A DNA stretch of 64,000 bases from JAWLHU01 sp041690255 (GCA_041690255.1 JAWLHU010000011.1:1-64000); one strand, 5' to 3'; positions 42,795-51,726 are shown, counted from the first letter of the stretch. Program-made: numbers and translations. Notes: generated by a model from the sequence alone, not told the origin.

Positions 42795-43802
42795 ATGCAG
42801 TCCCGTGAGCTGACAGAACCGGTCCTGCTCTGTGACACCCGTGGCCGGCTTAACCCGGCGGCGGTAGGCTGGTCCCGGCATCCGCTCCACCAATCCAACC
42901 TCCGCGGCGCCTGGCCGCGCAAGAAGCGCTGGAACTACTGGGCCATAACGACAGAGCGCCACCTCTTCTCGGTGACGCTCTCGCATCTCGACTATTTGGG
43001 CATGGCCTTTGCCTACTACCTGGACTTCGAGACCGGGAGCTTTATCGAACAGACGGTCTCGACCCCCTTCGGACAGGGCTTCTTCCTGCCCGAGACGGTG
43101 GAGGGAGAACTCCGCTTTCAGGACAAGGATCTCTCGATCATGATGAGTGACGAGCGGAGTATCGCCCGCCTGGCGGTCACCAGCCGCAGTTTCAAGGGGC
43201 AGCCCATGCTGGCGGACTTCACTGTGGAGCGGCCCGCCGGCCACGAGACGCTGAATGTCGTCGTTCCCTGGAGCGACAGCCGGTTCCAGTACACATCGAA
43301 ACAGGAGGCGCTGCCGACAAGGGGTAGCGTGAAGTTGGGCGATCAGATCATCTCGTTCGATGGCGGCTTTGCCTGTCTGGACTTCGGCCGGGGGATCTGG
43401 CCCTACAAGGGCTTCTGGAACTGGGCCGCCGGCTCGGGCATGCAGAATGGCCGGGCGGTCGGGCTCAACCTGGGCGGCGGCTGGACCGATGGCACCGGCC
43501 AGAACGAGAACGGCTTCGTGGTGGATGGCCGCCTGACGAAGGTCCACGAGGACCTGATCTTCGAGTATGATCCGCGCGACTTCATGCGTCCCTGGCGGAT
43601 TCGCACGAGGGGGAGCGCCCAGGTCGACCTGGAGTTCCACCCCTTCTTTGAGCGGATGGCCAGGACCGATGCGCTGATCCTCTTCTCCGAGGTGCATCAG
43701 ATGATCGGACGCTTCTCCGGGCAGATCGTGACCGAGGCGGGGGAGCGGCTGGAGATCAAGGAACTGGTGGGCTGGGCGGAGGAGCACAAGGCGCGCTGGT
43801 AG
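42795..43802 (+). CDS. DUF2804 family protein
   Basis: 335 residues, full length for the DUF2804 family. Characteristic segments: ELTEPVLLCDTRGRLNPAAVGWSR at the N-terminus, NYWAITTERHLFSVTLSHLDYLG, CLDFGRGIWPY...WNWAAGSG and GLNLGGGWTDGTGQNENGF. The biochemical role of this family is not known to me. GGGAGGAGG lies about twelve bases before the ATG. It is a single gene; no terminator is obvious before the convergent Nudix gene, which ends eleven bases away. Confidence 0.85.
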   Translation: MQSRELTEPVLLCDTRGRLNPAAVGWSRHPLHQSNLRGAWPRKKRWNYWAITTERHLFSVTLSHLDYLGMAFAYYLDFETGSFIEQTVSTPFGQGFFLPETVEGELRFQDKDLSIMMSDERSIARLAVTSRSFKGQPMLADFTVERPAGHETLNVVVPWSDSRFQYTSKQEALPTRGSVKLGDQIISFDGGFACLDFGRGIWPYKGFWNWAAGSGMQNGRAVGLNLGGGWTDGTGQNENGFVVDGRLTKVHEDLIFEYDPRDFMRPWRIRTRGSAQVDLEFHPFFERMARTDALILFSEVHQMIGRFSGQIVTEAGERLEIKELVGWAEEHKARW

Positions 43803-43813
43803 GGTGACGCCGC

Positions 43814-44302
43814 TCAGCGGTAGATGTTCATGGTGATCCCGTCCCGCGCCAGGGCAGCGGCTATCTCCTCGTCGCTGAAGTGGGCCAGACCGGCAACGGT
43901 CAGGATCCGCAGGTCGGTGCTGTGCAGGGGGATCTCATTAATCCATGCCCATCGGGCGCCATCCACATGATCGCCGGTGAAGTCCCGGGGAATCTCCCCG
44001 CTGCCCTCGGCGTGAAAGCCCATCATGAGCAGGTGGTACTCGCCCCCTGTCCAGTTGCCGCGCATCTCGTAGACGCCGATGAAGTGGGGGTTGGCGATCG
44101 CTACGCCGGCCTCTTCCCGCACCTCCCTGGCGACAGTATCGACCGTGCTCTCCCCGGGCTCGATTCCGCCCCCGGGGCAGAGCCAGGCGCCGGCGAATGG
44201 GCCCCGCTGCTGCTTAATGAAGAGAATCCGTCCGGATGGGTCTGTGACAACGGCGATCACCCCGCTGACCACCTTGTGCTGGAATCGCTGCTGGATGCTC
44301 AT
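43814..44302 (-). CDS. Nudix hydrolase
   Basis: 162 residues. A complete Nudix box begins at GGGIEPGE and continues to REVREEAGV, with the catalytic E-x-x-E-E. It hydrolyses a nucleoside diphosphate derivative; the exact substrate cannot be told. The start overlaps the stop of the MazG-like gene by four bases (ATGA), so the two house-cleaning pyrophosphohydrolases form one translation unit. Confidence 0.9.
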   Translation of the reverse strand: MSIQQRFQHKVVSGVIAVVTDPSGRILFIKQQRGPFAGAWLCPGGGIEPGESTVDTVAREVREEAGVAIANPHFIGVYEMRGNWTGGEYHLLMMGFHAEGSGEIPRDFTGDHVDGARWAWINEIPLHSTDLRILTVAGLAHFSDEEIAAALARDGITMNIYR

Positions 44303-44616
44303 GGCCTTTGCTCCTCAGGGGCTCCCTGGCCCCATTTCTTCTGGTTCAGCTCCTCTTTCAGGTGGAAGCACTGGGTCATATCAATGTCGTACACATTCGC
44401 CAAAGACAGCGTGTAGTACAGGACATCGTACAGCTCCTCTTCGATCGTACCTTTAACGGATTCCGAAGCGGAGAGTCGCTGATCTTTGCGGATCACCTCT
44501 GCCAACTCACCCACCTCTTCAATCAGCTTCAGGAAATAAGCGGTCTTCATTTCCGGTCGGTAGTCCTTGGCTTTGAGGTACGCTTGCAGGTCCCGTAGGG
44601 TGATCGAATCGCTCAT
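44299..44616 (-). CDS. MazG-like nucleotide pyrophosphohydrolase
   Basis: 105 residues. The four-helix MazG-type fold shows E-x-x-E (LIEEVGELAEVI) and a second metal site E-E-L-Y-D-V-L (EEELYDVLYYTLSLA). It cleaves an NTP to NMP and pyrophosphate, probably sanitising the nucleotide pool. ATG 44616 is six bases after AGGAGG. It is the first gene of a two-gene unit with the Nudix hydrolase. Confidence 0.87.
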   Translation of the reverse strand: MSDSITLRDLQAYLKAKDYRPEMKTAYFLKLIEEVGELAEVIRKDQRLSASESVKGTIEEELYDVLYYTLSLANVYDIDMTQCFHLKEELNQKKWGQGAPEEQRP

Positions 44617-44733
44617 ACGGCGCCTCCTTCGTGGGGTTGCCCACACAGACGTAGGATACCACACGATGACAGAGTAGGTCGCGATAGTCCGTGGTGCTGC
44701 TGCCCCTGGTTTCGGATTTGCCCGACCTTCGGG

Positions 44734-44739
44734 TATAAT
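44734..44739 (+). promoter_or_regulatory. Probable -10 box of the trmK operon
   Basis: A perfect TATAAT lies 37 bases before the GTG start. The -35 position 17 bases upstream reads TTCGGA, which is weak. This is the only good -10 candidate in the 160-base gap to the divergent MazG-like gene. Confidence 0.5.
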
Positions 44740-44775
44740 GGAGGGCGGTATATCCTGGAACGGGGGTTCTTGCAC

Positions 44776-45456
44776 GTGATCACCCTTTCGCCCCGCCTCG
44801 CTGCGGTGGCCAGCTACGTCCCGCCCGGCGAAGTCCTCGCCGACATTGGCACCGATCACGCCTACCTGCCCGCGCATCTGGTCCAGGCCGGGCGGATTCC
44901 CCGGGCGATCGCCGGCGACATTCTGCCGGGCCCGCTGGAGGCGGCTCGGGCCACGGTCACGGATGCGGAGTTGACCGGCCAGGTGGAGCTTCGCCTTGGA
45001 TCAGGCCTCCAGGTGCTAAAGCCCGGCGACGCCGCCTGCGCCAGCATTTGCGGCATGGGCGGGCCGCTGATCGCAGAGATCCTGACCGCCGGCCCGGTGG
45101 ACGGGCTGAGGCGGCTGATCCTCCAGCCCATGGCGGGCGAGGAGCACGTCCGGCTCTGGCTCATGCAGAACGGCTGGCGCCTGGTCGCCGAAGAGCTGGT
45201 GGAGGATGCCGGCCGGCTCTACGTGATCCTCGTGGCCGAGCCCGGGGCCATGGCGCTGTCGCCGGGCGAGCTGCTAATCGGCCCGCACCTGCGCCTGGCG
45301 GGGGGGCCGCTGCTCCACCGCTATGTGGGGCTGCAGATCGACCTGGCCCGGCGGGCACTGGCCGGGGCGGGGCGCTCGGACCGGCCGGAGGCGCGGGAAC
45401 GGGCGGCCGAGTTGGCGGCGCGAATTCGACTCCTGGAGGAGGCTGTTGCACCATGA
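44776..45456 (+). CDS. trmK: tRNA (adenine22-N1)-methyltransferase TrmK
   Basis: 226 residues. The N-terminal SAM-binding fold has RLAAVASYVPPGEVLADIGTDHAYLP, the signature start of TrmK, then SICGMGGPLIAEIL and LILQPMAGEEHVRLWL. A helical C-terminal domain completes it. TrmK methylates N1 of A22 in tRNAs. GTG 44776 is nine bases from GGGGG; TTG 44770 is possible. It overlaps the Nif3-like gene by four bases (ATGA), the same gene pair as in many Bacillota (trmK-yqfO). Confidence 0.92.
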   Translation: MITLSPRLAAVASYVPPGEVLADIGTDHAYLPAHLVQAGRIPRAIAGDILPGPLEAARATVTDAELTGQVELRLGSGLQVLKPGDAACASICGMGGPLIAEILTAGPVDGLRRLILQPMAGEEHVRLWLMQNGWRLVAEELVEDAGRLYVILVAEPGAMALSPGELLIGPHLRLAGGPLLHRYVGLQIDLARRALAGAGRSDRPEARERAAELAARIRLLEEAVAP

Positions 45457-46568
45457 CGACCGTCGGGAAGATCGCTGCGTACGTAGAAGAGCTGGCTCCG
45501 CCCGAGTGGGCCGAGCAATGGGATAATGTCGGGCTCCAGGTCGGGGAGCCGGGGGCTCCGGCTAACCGCATTCTCGTCGCCCTGGAGCTGACCGGGGCCG
45601 TGATCAAGGAGGCGGTGCAGACCCGGGCCGACCTGGTGGTGGTCCATCATCCCGCCATCTTCCGGCCGCTGAAGGCGCTCCGCTTCGACACACCGACGGG
45701 CGGGCGCATCCGCGAGCTGGTCCGGAATGAGATCTCCCTCTACGCTGCCCACACGAACCTGGATCAGGCGAAGGGCATGACCAACGACTCCCTGGCCGCG
45801 GCGGCCGGACTGAGCTCGTCATCGGTTATCGAGCGGGTCGGGGAGGAGAAGTACCTGAAGCTGGTCGTCTTCGTTTCAAAGGGGGATGAAGCGCCGGTCA
45901 TGGAGGCTCTGACTCGGGAGGGGGCCGGCCATATTGGCCAGTACAGCCACTGCACCTTCCAGACATCCGGTACGGGGACCTTCCTGCCGCTGGAGGGGAC
46001 GAGCCCGTATATCGGTAAGGTCGGGCAGCTGGAGCGGGTCGATGAGATCCGGCTGGAGACGATCATTCCCGAATCGAAGGCCCGGCAGGCTGTCCAGGCG
46101 ATGATCGCCGCCCACCCCTATGAGGAGGTGGCCTACGACCTCTACCCGCTCGCCAACCCGGGCCAGGTTAGGGGGCACGGGCGGATCGGGCTCCTCAGCC
46201 AGCCCGTGACCGTGGCAGAGTTGGTCGAGCGGCTGAAGGCGGCCTTGCAGACCCCGTCGTTGCGCATCGTCGGGGATCCTGATCGCTTGGTGGCAACCGT
46301 GGCCGTAGGGGCCGGCTCGGGCAGCAGCCTGATCGGCCAGGCGGCCCGCCGGGGAGCGGATGTGCTGATCACGGGCGACATCGGCTACCACAACGCCCAG
46401 GATGCGCTGGACCTGGGTCTCGCCCTGATCGACGTGGGCCATTACAACTCCGAGGCGATCGTGGTGCCTCCCCTGGTCTGGTACCTGCGTGAGCGGCTTG
46501 CCGCTGATGGCCTGACGGCCGAGGTGATCGAGGCGCAGGCCGGCCGTGACCCCTTTACCTTCCTGTAA
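45453..46568 (+). CDS. Nif3-like dinuclear metal-center protein (YqfO type)
   Basis: 371 residues. The N- and C-terminal Nif3 halves hold the metal ligands LVVVHHPAIF, AAHTNLDQ and VGHYNSE, with GDIGYHNAQD. Between them (about 130-230) is the inserted PII-like domain with HPYEEVAYDLYPL found in YqfO proteins. The N-terminal EQWDNVGLQVG is diagnostic. The family is conserved, often described as GTP-cyclohydrolase-I type 2, but its activity is unsettled. It is translationally coupled to trmK. Confidence 0.92.
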   Translation: MTTVGKIAAYVEELAPPEWAEQWDNVGLQVGEPGAPANRILVALELTGAVIKEAVQTRADLVVVHHPAIFRPLKALRFDTPTGGRIRELVRNEISLYAAHTNLDQAKGMTNDSLAAAAGLSSSSVIERVGEEKYLKLVVFVSKGDEAPVMEALTREGAGHIGQYSHCTFQTSGTGTFLPLEGTSPYIGKVGQLERVDEIRLETIIPESKARQAVQAMIAAHPYEEVAYDLYPLANPGQVRGHGRIGLLSQPVTVAELVERLKAALQTPSLRIVGDPDRLVATVAVGAGSGSSLIGQAARRGADVLITGDIGYHNAQDALDLGLALIDVGHYNSEAIVVPPLVWYLRERLAADGLTAEVIEAQAGRDPFTFL

Positions 46569-46592
46569 GCGAGGCGAACCACCCTGAGCGAA

Positions 46593-47510
46593 GTGCTACT
46601 CGAACTAGATGATGTCGTCGTCAATATCCGCCTGGATCCCACCGGGTTCCTCGGTCTCTGGGGCGCCAAGCCCGTTCGTGCCCTCGATGGCGTGAGCCTC
46701 ACCCTGCACAGGGGCGAGACCCTCGGAGTCATGGGGGGCAGCGGGGCCGGCAAGACGACCCTCGCCGAGACTGCGACCATTCGCCGCCCCTATGATCGGG
46801 GCCGGATCCTCTTCCAGGGGGAGGATGTGCGCAAGCTGGACCGGAAGCGGACTCAACGCCGCCTGCTCATGGTCCGGCAGGATGCCCGGGAGACCCTGGA
46901 GATGCAGAAGCCAGTCCGCAAGCAGTTACAGGAGAAGGTTCGGGAGTACGGCCTGCCGGAGGGTGAGGCCCGCGTTGAGCAGGCGCTCACCCGGGTAGGG
47001 TTGGAGCCGGCCCAGTTCCTGGACCGGACGCCGAACGAGATGTCCGGTGGGCAGCAGCAGCGGCTGGCGATCGCCCGGGCGCTGGTCCTCAACCCCCTCA
47101 TGCTCGCCCTGGACGAGCCGGTCAGCGGGGTCGATCCGCAGCTCCAGAATGAGCTCCTCCGGCTCTTTGAGCGGGTCCAGCGGGAGCAGGGGACCGCCTA
47201 CCTGCTGATCTCCCAGGATCGCCGGGTGATTAGCCGCCTGGCGCACCGGGTGGCGGTCATGCACGCCGGCAAGCTGTTTGAGCTCGGTCCCACCGAGCAG
47301 GTCCTGGGTGGCGCGAAGCACCCGTACAGCCGGCTCTTCCTGGGGCATGAGCCGGGTGACCTCCCCCCGGAGGATGACATGGTGGGCCGGGTCTACCAGG
47401 GCTGCCCCTGGGCCGCCCACTGCCCGCTGGCCTCGGAGCGCTGCCAGAAGGAGTCGCCCGCCCTGCGGGAGATCGCAACGGGCCACGCTGCGGCCTGCCA
47501 CGCTCTCTAG
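46593..47510 (+). CDS. Oligopeptide-type ABC transporter ATPase
   Basis: 305 residues. Walker A MGGSGAGKTT, signature MSGGQQQRL and Walker B LMLALDEPVSG are intact. The C-terminal extension GCPWAAHCPLASERC with spaced cysteines is the oligopeptide/dipeptide (OppF/DppF) type tail. No permease or binding protein is adjacent, so it is an orphan subunit or works with a distant locus. The start is uncertain: GTG 46593 has no clear Shine-Dalgarno, and an in-frame CTG at 46584, reading SEVLLEL, would give the more usual N-terminus after GAGG. Confidence 0.85.
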   Translation: MLLELDDVVVNIRLDPTGFLGLWGAKPVRALDGVSLTLHRGETLGVMGGSGAGKTTLAETATIRRPYDRGRILFQGEDVRKLDRKRTQRRLLMVRQDARETLEMQKPVRKQLQEKVREYGLPEGEARVEQALTRVGLEPAQFLDRTPNEMSGGQQQRLAIARALVLNPLMLALDEPVSGVDPQLQNELLRLFERVQREQGTAYLLISQDRRVISRLAHRVAVMHAGKLFELGPTEQVLGGAKHPYSRLFLGHEPGDLPPEDDMVGRVYQGCPWAAHCPLASERCQKESPALREIATGHAAACHAL

Positions 47511-47531
47511 AAGGCTCGAAGAGGTGATCAC

Positions 47532-47822
47532 TTGGTCAAGCTGACTGTGGAGACAAGGACCGGGACGCACGAGCTGGAGGTGGAGCCTCGTGCCAATCTG
47601 CTGCAGGCGATCCTGGCGGCTGGGGTTCCCTACCGCTGGTCCTGCACCCAGGCCACCTGCGGCAAGTGCCAGTGCCAGGTGCTGGAGGGGCGGGAATCGC
47701 TTCAGCGGCCGACGGTCAACGAGCCGGCCCGGCTCAGCCAGACCCTGGTGGAGATGGGCTTTCGGCTGGCCTGTCAGGCGAAGGTGCTGGGGCCGGGACC
47801 GGTCCGGATCAAGCAGTTGTGA
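47532..47822 (+). CDS. Plant-type 2Fe-2S ferredoxin
   Basis: 96 residues. The cluster ligands C-x5-C-x2-C...C are present (SCTQATCGKC, then LACQAK). The size and NLLQAILAAGVPYRWSC pattern match single-domain [2Fe-2S] ferredoxins. It transfers electrons in the cytoplasm; a partner is not evident. The start is TTG 47532, just after GAGGTGATC. It follows the ABC ATPase by 21 bases and is closed by the hairpin at 47849. Confidence 0.9.
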   Translation: MVKLTVETRTGTHELEVEPRANLLQAILAAGVPYRWSCTQATCGKCQCQVLEGRESLQRPTVNEPARLSQTLVEMGFRLACQAKVLGPGPVRIKQL

Positions 47823-47848
47823 CCAGTCCTGACTGCTCAACAGATGGG

Positions 47849-47872
47849 CCCCGGCGGATCGCTCCGCCGGGG
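47849..47872 (+). terminator. Terminator after the ferredoxin gene
   Basis: A 10-bp stem CCCCGGCGGA / TCCGCCGGGG, loop TCGC, followed by TGTTCT. It lies between convergent genes. Confidence 0.7.
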
Positions 47873-47882
47873 TGTTCTACGA

Positions 47883-49124
47883 CTACAGATGCTCCATGAG
47901 TGCCCGCATCTCCGCCGCATACTGGTTCGTGCGCTCCTGCACCTGCTGGAGGAAGGCCTGATCCTTGGTGAAGCGGGCCGTCTCAGCAGGCACGCCCTCT
48001 ATGTACCGGATCAACTGCTCCAGGAGGCTCCTGTGGCGGGCACGATCGGCCAGTTCTCCCTGCTCTGCCTGCTCCAGCAGTTGGGTCGCCGTGCGCTGCC
48101 AGTCCTGGAGAGACTGGCCAGCCTTGGACTTGAACCCCGACCGAGCGAGGGGGCGGACAAAGATCGGTAGCTTCGCAAAATCGGCCTCCGTCTCGTCCAG
48201 GATCGCCTTCAGTCGCCCGCAGAGGCGGAGCAGCTCGTCCTGGCCGCGTGGGGCCGACGCTGTGTCTGTGCTGTCCGCCACCCGACTCACCCCCGGGACC
48301 GGTGGCTGGATCAAGCCGGCCCGCTCCAGGATCGTGTATCCGTTTACCGACTCGCCGTGGTATTCGGGAGCGAGTCGGGCGGCCAGGTAGGCGGTGGCTA
48401 CACCGGCATGCTCCACGGGCATCAGCCCGTCATAGGCCGGGTGGAGGGAGAGGCCGAAGAACTGGTCGGTGGTCATGCCCAGCATGGGCGCCAGGTCGGC
48501 CCCGGCGGAGCGAAGCCCCTGCGTGTCCACCATGCCCGGCCCGAAGGCGATCACATGAATCCCCTCCTGCCCGACCTCCACGGCCAGGGATTGGGTCAGT
48601 CCGACCAGCCCCTGCTTCGAGGCGATATAGGCCGAGAGCCCGGGCATGGCATCGGTGGAGACCATGTTGATCACCGTTCCCCCGCCCCGCCGGCGCATCT
48701 GTGGCACGAAGGCGCGGGCGGTCAGGAAGGCCCCCCGCAGGTTGACGGCCATCACCCGGTCCCAGAGGGCGAGGTCCAGATACTCCAGCCGGGCGACTGG
48801 GCAGAGAATGGCGTTGTTGATGAGGATCGAGACCTCACCGTAGGCGTCGTGCACCGCGGAAGCCAACCTGGCCACCGACTCCTCCTCAGCCACATCGGTC
48901 TGGTGATAGAGCGCATCTCCACCCCGGAGGCGGATGAGTTCCGCTGTCTCCCGGCCCGTTTCCGCCAGTTCTGCGACAACGACCCGCGCCCCCGCCAAGC
49001 CGAGCGCAAAGGCAACGGCTCGGCCGATACCGCTGCCGGAGCCGGTGACCACCGCCACCTGGCCCTCCAGTTCGTGGGACTGCAACCCTACCTGGTTCAT
49101 TGCGTGCTGGATTGAGTCGATCAT
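47883..49124 (-). CDS. Short-chain dehydrogenase with extra C-terminal helical domain
   Basis: 413 residues. Residues about 20-275 form an SDR: the NAD(P)-binding TGSGSGIGRAVA, LINNA, the catalytic region MVSTDAM...YIASKQG with Tyr-x-x-x-Lys, and GPGMVDT. Residues about 290-413 add a helical region not part of a normal SDR (typical length 250), with LLRLCGRLKAILDETEAD and LLEQAEQGELADRARHRSLLEQLIRYI. The fusion is unusual and its role unknown. ATG 49124 is seven bases after GAGGTGA. It diverges from a GNAT gene, with 100 bases between the starts. Confidence 0.85.
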   Translation of the reverse strand: MIDSIQHAMNQVGLQSHELEGQVAVVTGSGSGIGRAVAFALGLAGARVVVAELAETGRETAELIRLRGGDALYHQTDVAEEESVARLASAVHDAYGEVSILINNAILCPVARLEYLDLALWDRVMAVNLRGAFLTARAFVPQMRRRGGGTVINMVSTDAMPGLSAYIASKQGLVGLTQSLAVEVGQEGIHVIAFGPGMVDTQGLRSAGADLAPMLGMTTDQFFGLSLHPAYDGLMPVEHAGVATAYLAARLAPEYHGESVNGYTILERAGLIQPPVPGVSRVADSTDTASAPRGQDELLRLCGRLKAILDETEADFAKLPIFVRPLARSGFKSKAGQSLQDWQRTATQLLEQAEQGELADRARHRSLLEQLIRYIEGVPAETARFTKDQAFLQQVQERTNQYAAEMRALMEHL

Positions 49125-49224
49125 GAACGATTCACCTCGACTCATCCTTCGAGAGAGCGAGGCAGATCCCTCTGGTACCTATTGCTTAATCTGCCCGACC
49201 CGGTTGGAGGAGGTGAACGGCTTC

Positions 49225-50013
49225 ATGTGGGATATCGCAGCCCTGGAGGGCCACTGGCTCGCCTGCATGGCCTCGGCCGGGGGCGGCGGAAAGCTGACCC
49301 GTCTTGGCGCTGCCACCATCTTGGCCAACCCTCGGTCCGGGCTCACCATGTTGAACTGCATGCTGTTAAAGAGTGCCGCGCCCGACCGTCTGGAGCCGCT
49401 GCTGGAGATCGGTCGCATCGCCCTGGCCGAGTTTGGGCGCCCTTCGGCGCTCTTTCTCTCGCCCCTCTCCGGAGCGCTGCCAGAACTGGAGGCCGTCCTG
49501 TCGGAGCGGGGCTGGCGCCTGGCCCTCCGGCAGGTCGTCCTGGTCCGTCCCCTGGACCTGGAACTTCCGGAGACCCCACCCGCCCCGAAGGTAGAGGTCA
49601 CCGGCGATCTCGAGGAGTGGGGGCGCCTGCTGGCGGAGGCCTACGAGGTGCCCGTGGCCCTGAGCCACGACTTGGTTGCCGCATGGAGCAGCGTGACCGG
49701 CCAAGCCCGCCATTATCTGACCTACCTGGAGGGCCAGCCAGTGGGGACCGGGCTGACCTGGCAGCAGGGCCCGATCGCCGGGCTCTATGCCGGGGCGGTC
49801 CTGCCGGGCTACCGGCGGCGGGGCGCCGAGAGGGCCAGCCTCCTCAGGCGACTGGCGGATGCCCGCCGGGCGGGAGCCCGGATGGCCGTGCTCCAGACGG
49901 AGGCTGGCTCGCCGGTGGAGCGTCTCTGCGAGGAGCAACTGGGGTTTCAGCGGGGCTATGAGCGAACCTTGTGGTTGCCTCCTACGGCTCCCGGAAGGAC
50001 CAGGTATACATAA
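49225..50013 (+). CDS. GNAT acetyltransferase
   Basis: 262 residues. The C-terminal half is a GNAT fold with YAGAVLPGYRRRGAERASLLRRL, the acetyl-CoA loop, and CEEQLGFQRGYER at the end. The N-terminal 130 residues are a divergent region with a degenerate first GNAT-like fold. Substrate unknown. I start at ATG 49225, nine bases after AGGAGGTG; the ATG at 49123 would overlap the start codon of the divergent SDR gene and has no ribosome binding site. Confidence 0.75.
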   Translation: MWDIAALEGHWLACMASAGGGGKLTRLGAATILANPRSGLTMLNCMLLKSAAPDRLEPLLEIGRIALAEFGRPSALFLSPLSGALPELEAVLSERGWRLALRQVVLVRPLDLELPETPPAPKVEVTGDLEEWGRLLAEAYEVPVALSHDLVAAWSSVTGQARHYLTYLEGQPVGTGLTWQQGPIAGLYAGAVLPGYRRRGAERASLLRRLADARRAGARMAVLQTEAGSPVERLCEEQLGFQRGYERTLWLPPTAPGRTRYT

Positions 50014-50229
50014 GGCACGAGTTGTGCACAATCTGTGGACATCCCTGTTGATAGTGTGGATTGCATTGTGAACAACCCAGAAAGTCAAGTGGATAGGGCG
50101 GGGATATCGCGAATCGCCGATCATTTTTTCGAATCAAGTTCGGCAGCCCGAGCGTTGCGGGCATCCTAATGGGAAGGACGTTTGCATTCGGGTGGCGAAG
50201 AATCGAAACGAGGGGAGGAGGTGACGGCT

Positions 50230-51222
50230 ATGGTTTACCTGGGCGTTGACATTGGCGGTACCGGAATCAAAGCGGCACTGGTCGATGAGCGCGGTAATAT
50301 CATCCAGCATGCGGAGACCCCGACCTGCGCATCGGAGGGGGCGGACTGCATTCTGGACCGGGTGAAGAGCCTGGCCGTCTCCCTCGTGGACCGGGCCGGG
50401 ACGCAGGTCCTGGGCTGTGGGGTGGGATCGGCCGGCCGGATTGACCACCGCCGCGGGCAGGTGCTCTTTGCATCGGGGAATCTACCGGGCTGGACCGGGA
50501 CCCACCTGGGACCCGAGTTGCAGCGCGCGTTGGGCATACCGGTGAGTGTAGATAACGATGTGAACGCCGCCGCCATGGGCGAGGCGTGGATCGGGGCCGC
50601 CAGGGGAACCGCAGATTTCCTCATGCTCACGCTGGGGACCGGCGTGGGCGGAGCGATTATGATCAATGGCAAGCTCTGGCGTGGTGCCCGGTGGGGGGCC
50701 GGCGAGGTGGGCCATATGGCCCTCTACCCGCACGGTGAGTCCTGCAACTGTGGTGGTACGGGTTGCGCAGAGCGCTATGTCTCGGCCAAGGCGCTCACCC
50801 GTCGGGCCAATGAGGCCCTGGGGGCGGGCCGCCCCTTTCGCGGGATTCGCGACGTGATCGCCGCTGCCGAGAAGGGGACGCCGGACCGCCGGGAGGCGGC
50901 CCGACGGGGAGTCGAGCGCTGGTCTGCCGACCTTGCCCTCTTTCTCATGAACTTGCAGCAGGCCTTTGACCCGCAGGTGATTATTCTGGGCGGCGGGATT
51001 GTCCGCCTGGGCTACTGGTGGGACCGGCTCATGGAGGCCTCGGCTCGGGAGTGCCGCCCGCGGTCGCTCTCCACCCGCCTGAAGCGGGCGCATCTTGGTC
51101 CCCAGGCCGGGGTGGTCGGAGCCGCCCGCCTGGCCATGGTCGCCCGTCAGAAGAGCGACCGAGCCAAGGATTCCTCGCCGAAGCGGCTGCCGCCGCCGGT
51201 GGCCCGGCAGTCGGAGTCCTGA
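50230..51222 (+). CDS. ROK-family sugar kinase (glucokinase or amino-sugar kinase)
   Basis: 330 residues. ATP-binding DIGGTGIKAALVD at the N-terminus, substrate-binding GEVGHMAL with E-x-G-H, and the ROK zinc cluster CNCGGTGCAE are complete, so it is an active-type kinase and not a repressor (no HTH). The last 30 residues are basic and probably disordered. It phosphorylates a hexose; its place just before nagA-nagB makes N-acetylglucosamine or glucosamine as attractive as glucose. ATG 50230 is about ten bases after GGGGAGGAG. A strong terminator follows. Confidence 0.88.
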   Translation: MVYLGVDIGGTGIKAALVDERGNIIQHAETPTCASEGADCILDRVKSLAVSLVDRAGTQVLGCGVGSAGRIDHRRGQVLFASGNLPGWTGTHLGPELQRALGIPVSVDNDVNAAAMGEAWIGAARGTADFLMLTLGTGVGGAIMINGKLWRGARWGAGEVGHMALYPHGESCNCGGTGCAERYVSAKALTRRANEALGAGRPFRGIRDVIAAAEKGTPDRREAARRGVERWSADLALFLMNLQQAFDPQVIILGGGIVRLGYWWDRLMEASARECRPRSLSTRLKRAHLGPQAGVVGAARLAMVARQKSDRAKDSSPKRLPPPVARQSES

Positions 51223-51236
51223 GGTGACGCGACAGA

Positions 51237-51267
51237 AGAGAGGGAGGCGAAAGCCCCCTCTCTTTTT
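51237..51267 (+). terminator. Rho-independent terminator after the ROK kinase
   Basis: The stem AGAGAGGG.GGC / GCC.CCCTCTCT with GAAA loop is followed by TTTTTC. Confidence 0.85.
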
Positions 51268-51280
51268 CGCATGCACCGCA

Positions 51281-51628
51281 CTACCGGGCGGTTCCGGTCC
51301 GCCGGCGAGTCGAGCGCTCGGGCGGACCGCCGTGCATGAAGGTTCGCATGTTCCGGTGAATCTCCTCGGTCTCCGCAATGGGCCGCACGGCGATGCCGCA
51401 CTCCCGCTTGGCGGCCCGAATCACCTGCTGGACCTCTGCCTGAGCCGAGAGATAGGCGGAGCGGGCGACGTCCAACTGCTCCAGAGTGGCAGCCTCCTGG
51501 ATCAGCAACTCCGCTGTATGGACCCGATTAAGGGCCTCCCGCATGAGCCGAGCGTAGTCCGGCCGGTCGCCGGGATTGCCCCCGCGCCGGATGCCGATCA
51601 GTCCAAGCGCCCTTCGGAACACCTGCAT
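51281..51628 (-). CDS. Small helical protein of unknown function
   Basis: 115 residues. A basic N-terminus (VFRRALGLIGIRRGG) is followed by a long helical segment (YARLMREALNRVHTAELLIQEAATLEQLDVARSAYL) and a basic tail. The core resembles small helical YaaL-like proteins in style only; I make no family call. ATG 51628 is six bases after GGGAGGG. It diverges from nagA. Confidence 0.65.
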   Translation of the reverse strand: MQVFRRALGLIGIRRGGNPGDRPDYARLMREALNRVHTAELLIQEAATLEQLDVARSAYLSAQAEVQQVIRAAKRECGIAVRPIAETEEIHRNMRTFMHGGPPERSTRRRTGTAR

Positions 51629-51726
51629 GGACAGCCCTCCCGTCACATCCTTCTCGCGCGACCCCGTCACCAATATATACGTAGAGACCCAGTATTTGGT
51701 TCTAGTTGGGCCGAGGATTTCTTCTC

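Noticed and set aside
49123..50013. GNAT gene starting at ATG 49123
   Set aside because: This start would overlap the start codon of the divergent SDR gene and lacks a Shine-Dalgarno, whereas ATG 49225 has AGGAGGTG at proper distance.
50018..50085. DnaA-box-like cluster (TTGTGCACA, TGTGGACAT and similar)
   Set aside because: Each differs from TTATNCACA at two or more positions, and no dnaA, dnaN or AT-rich unwinding region is nearby.
51695..51715. Second amino-sugar operator (TTGGTTCTAGTTGGG)
   Set aside because: The spacing of the half-sites is off by one base and the GAC half is missing.
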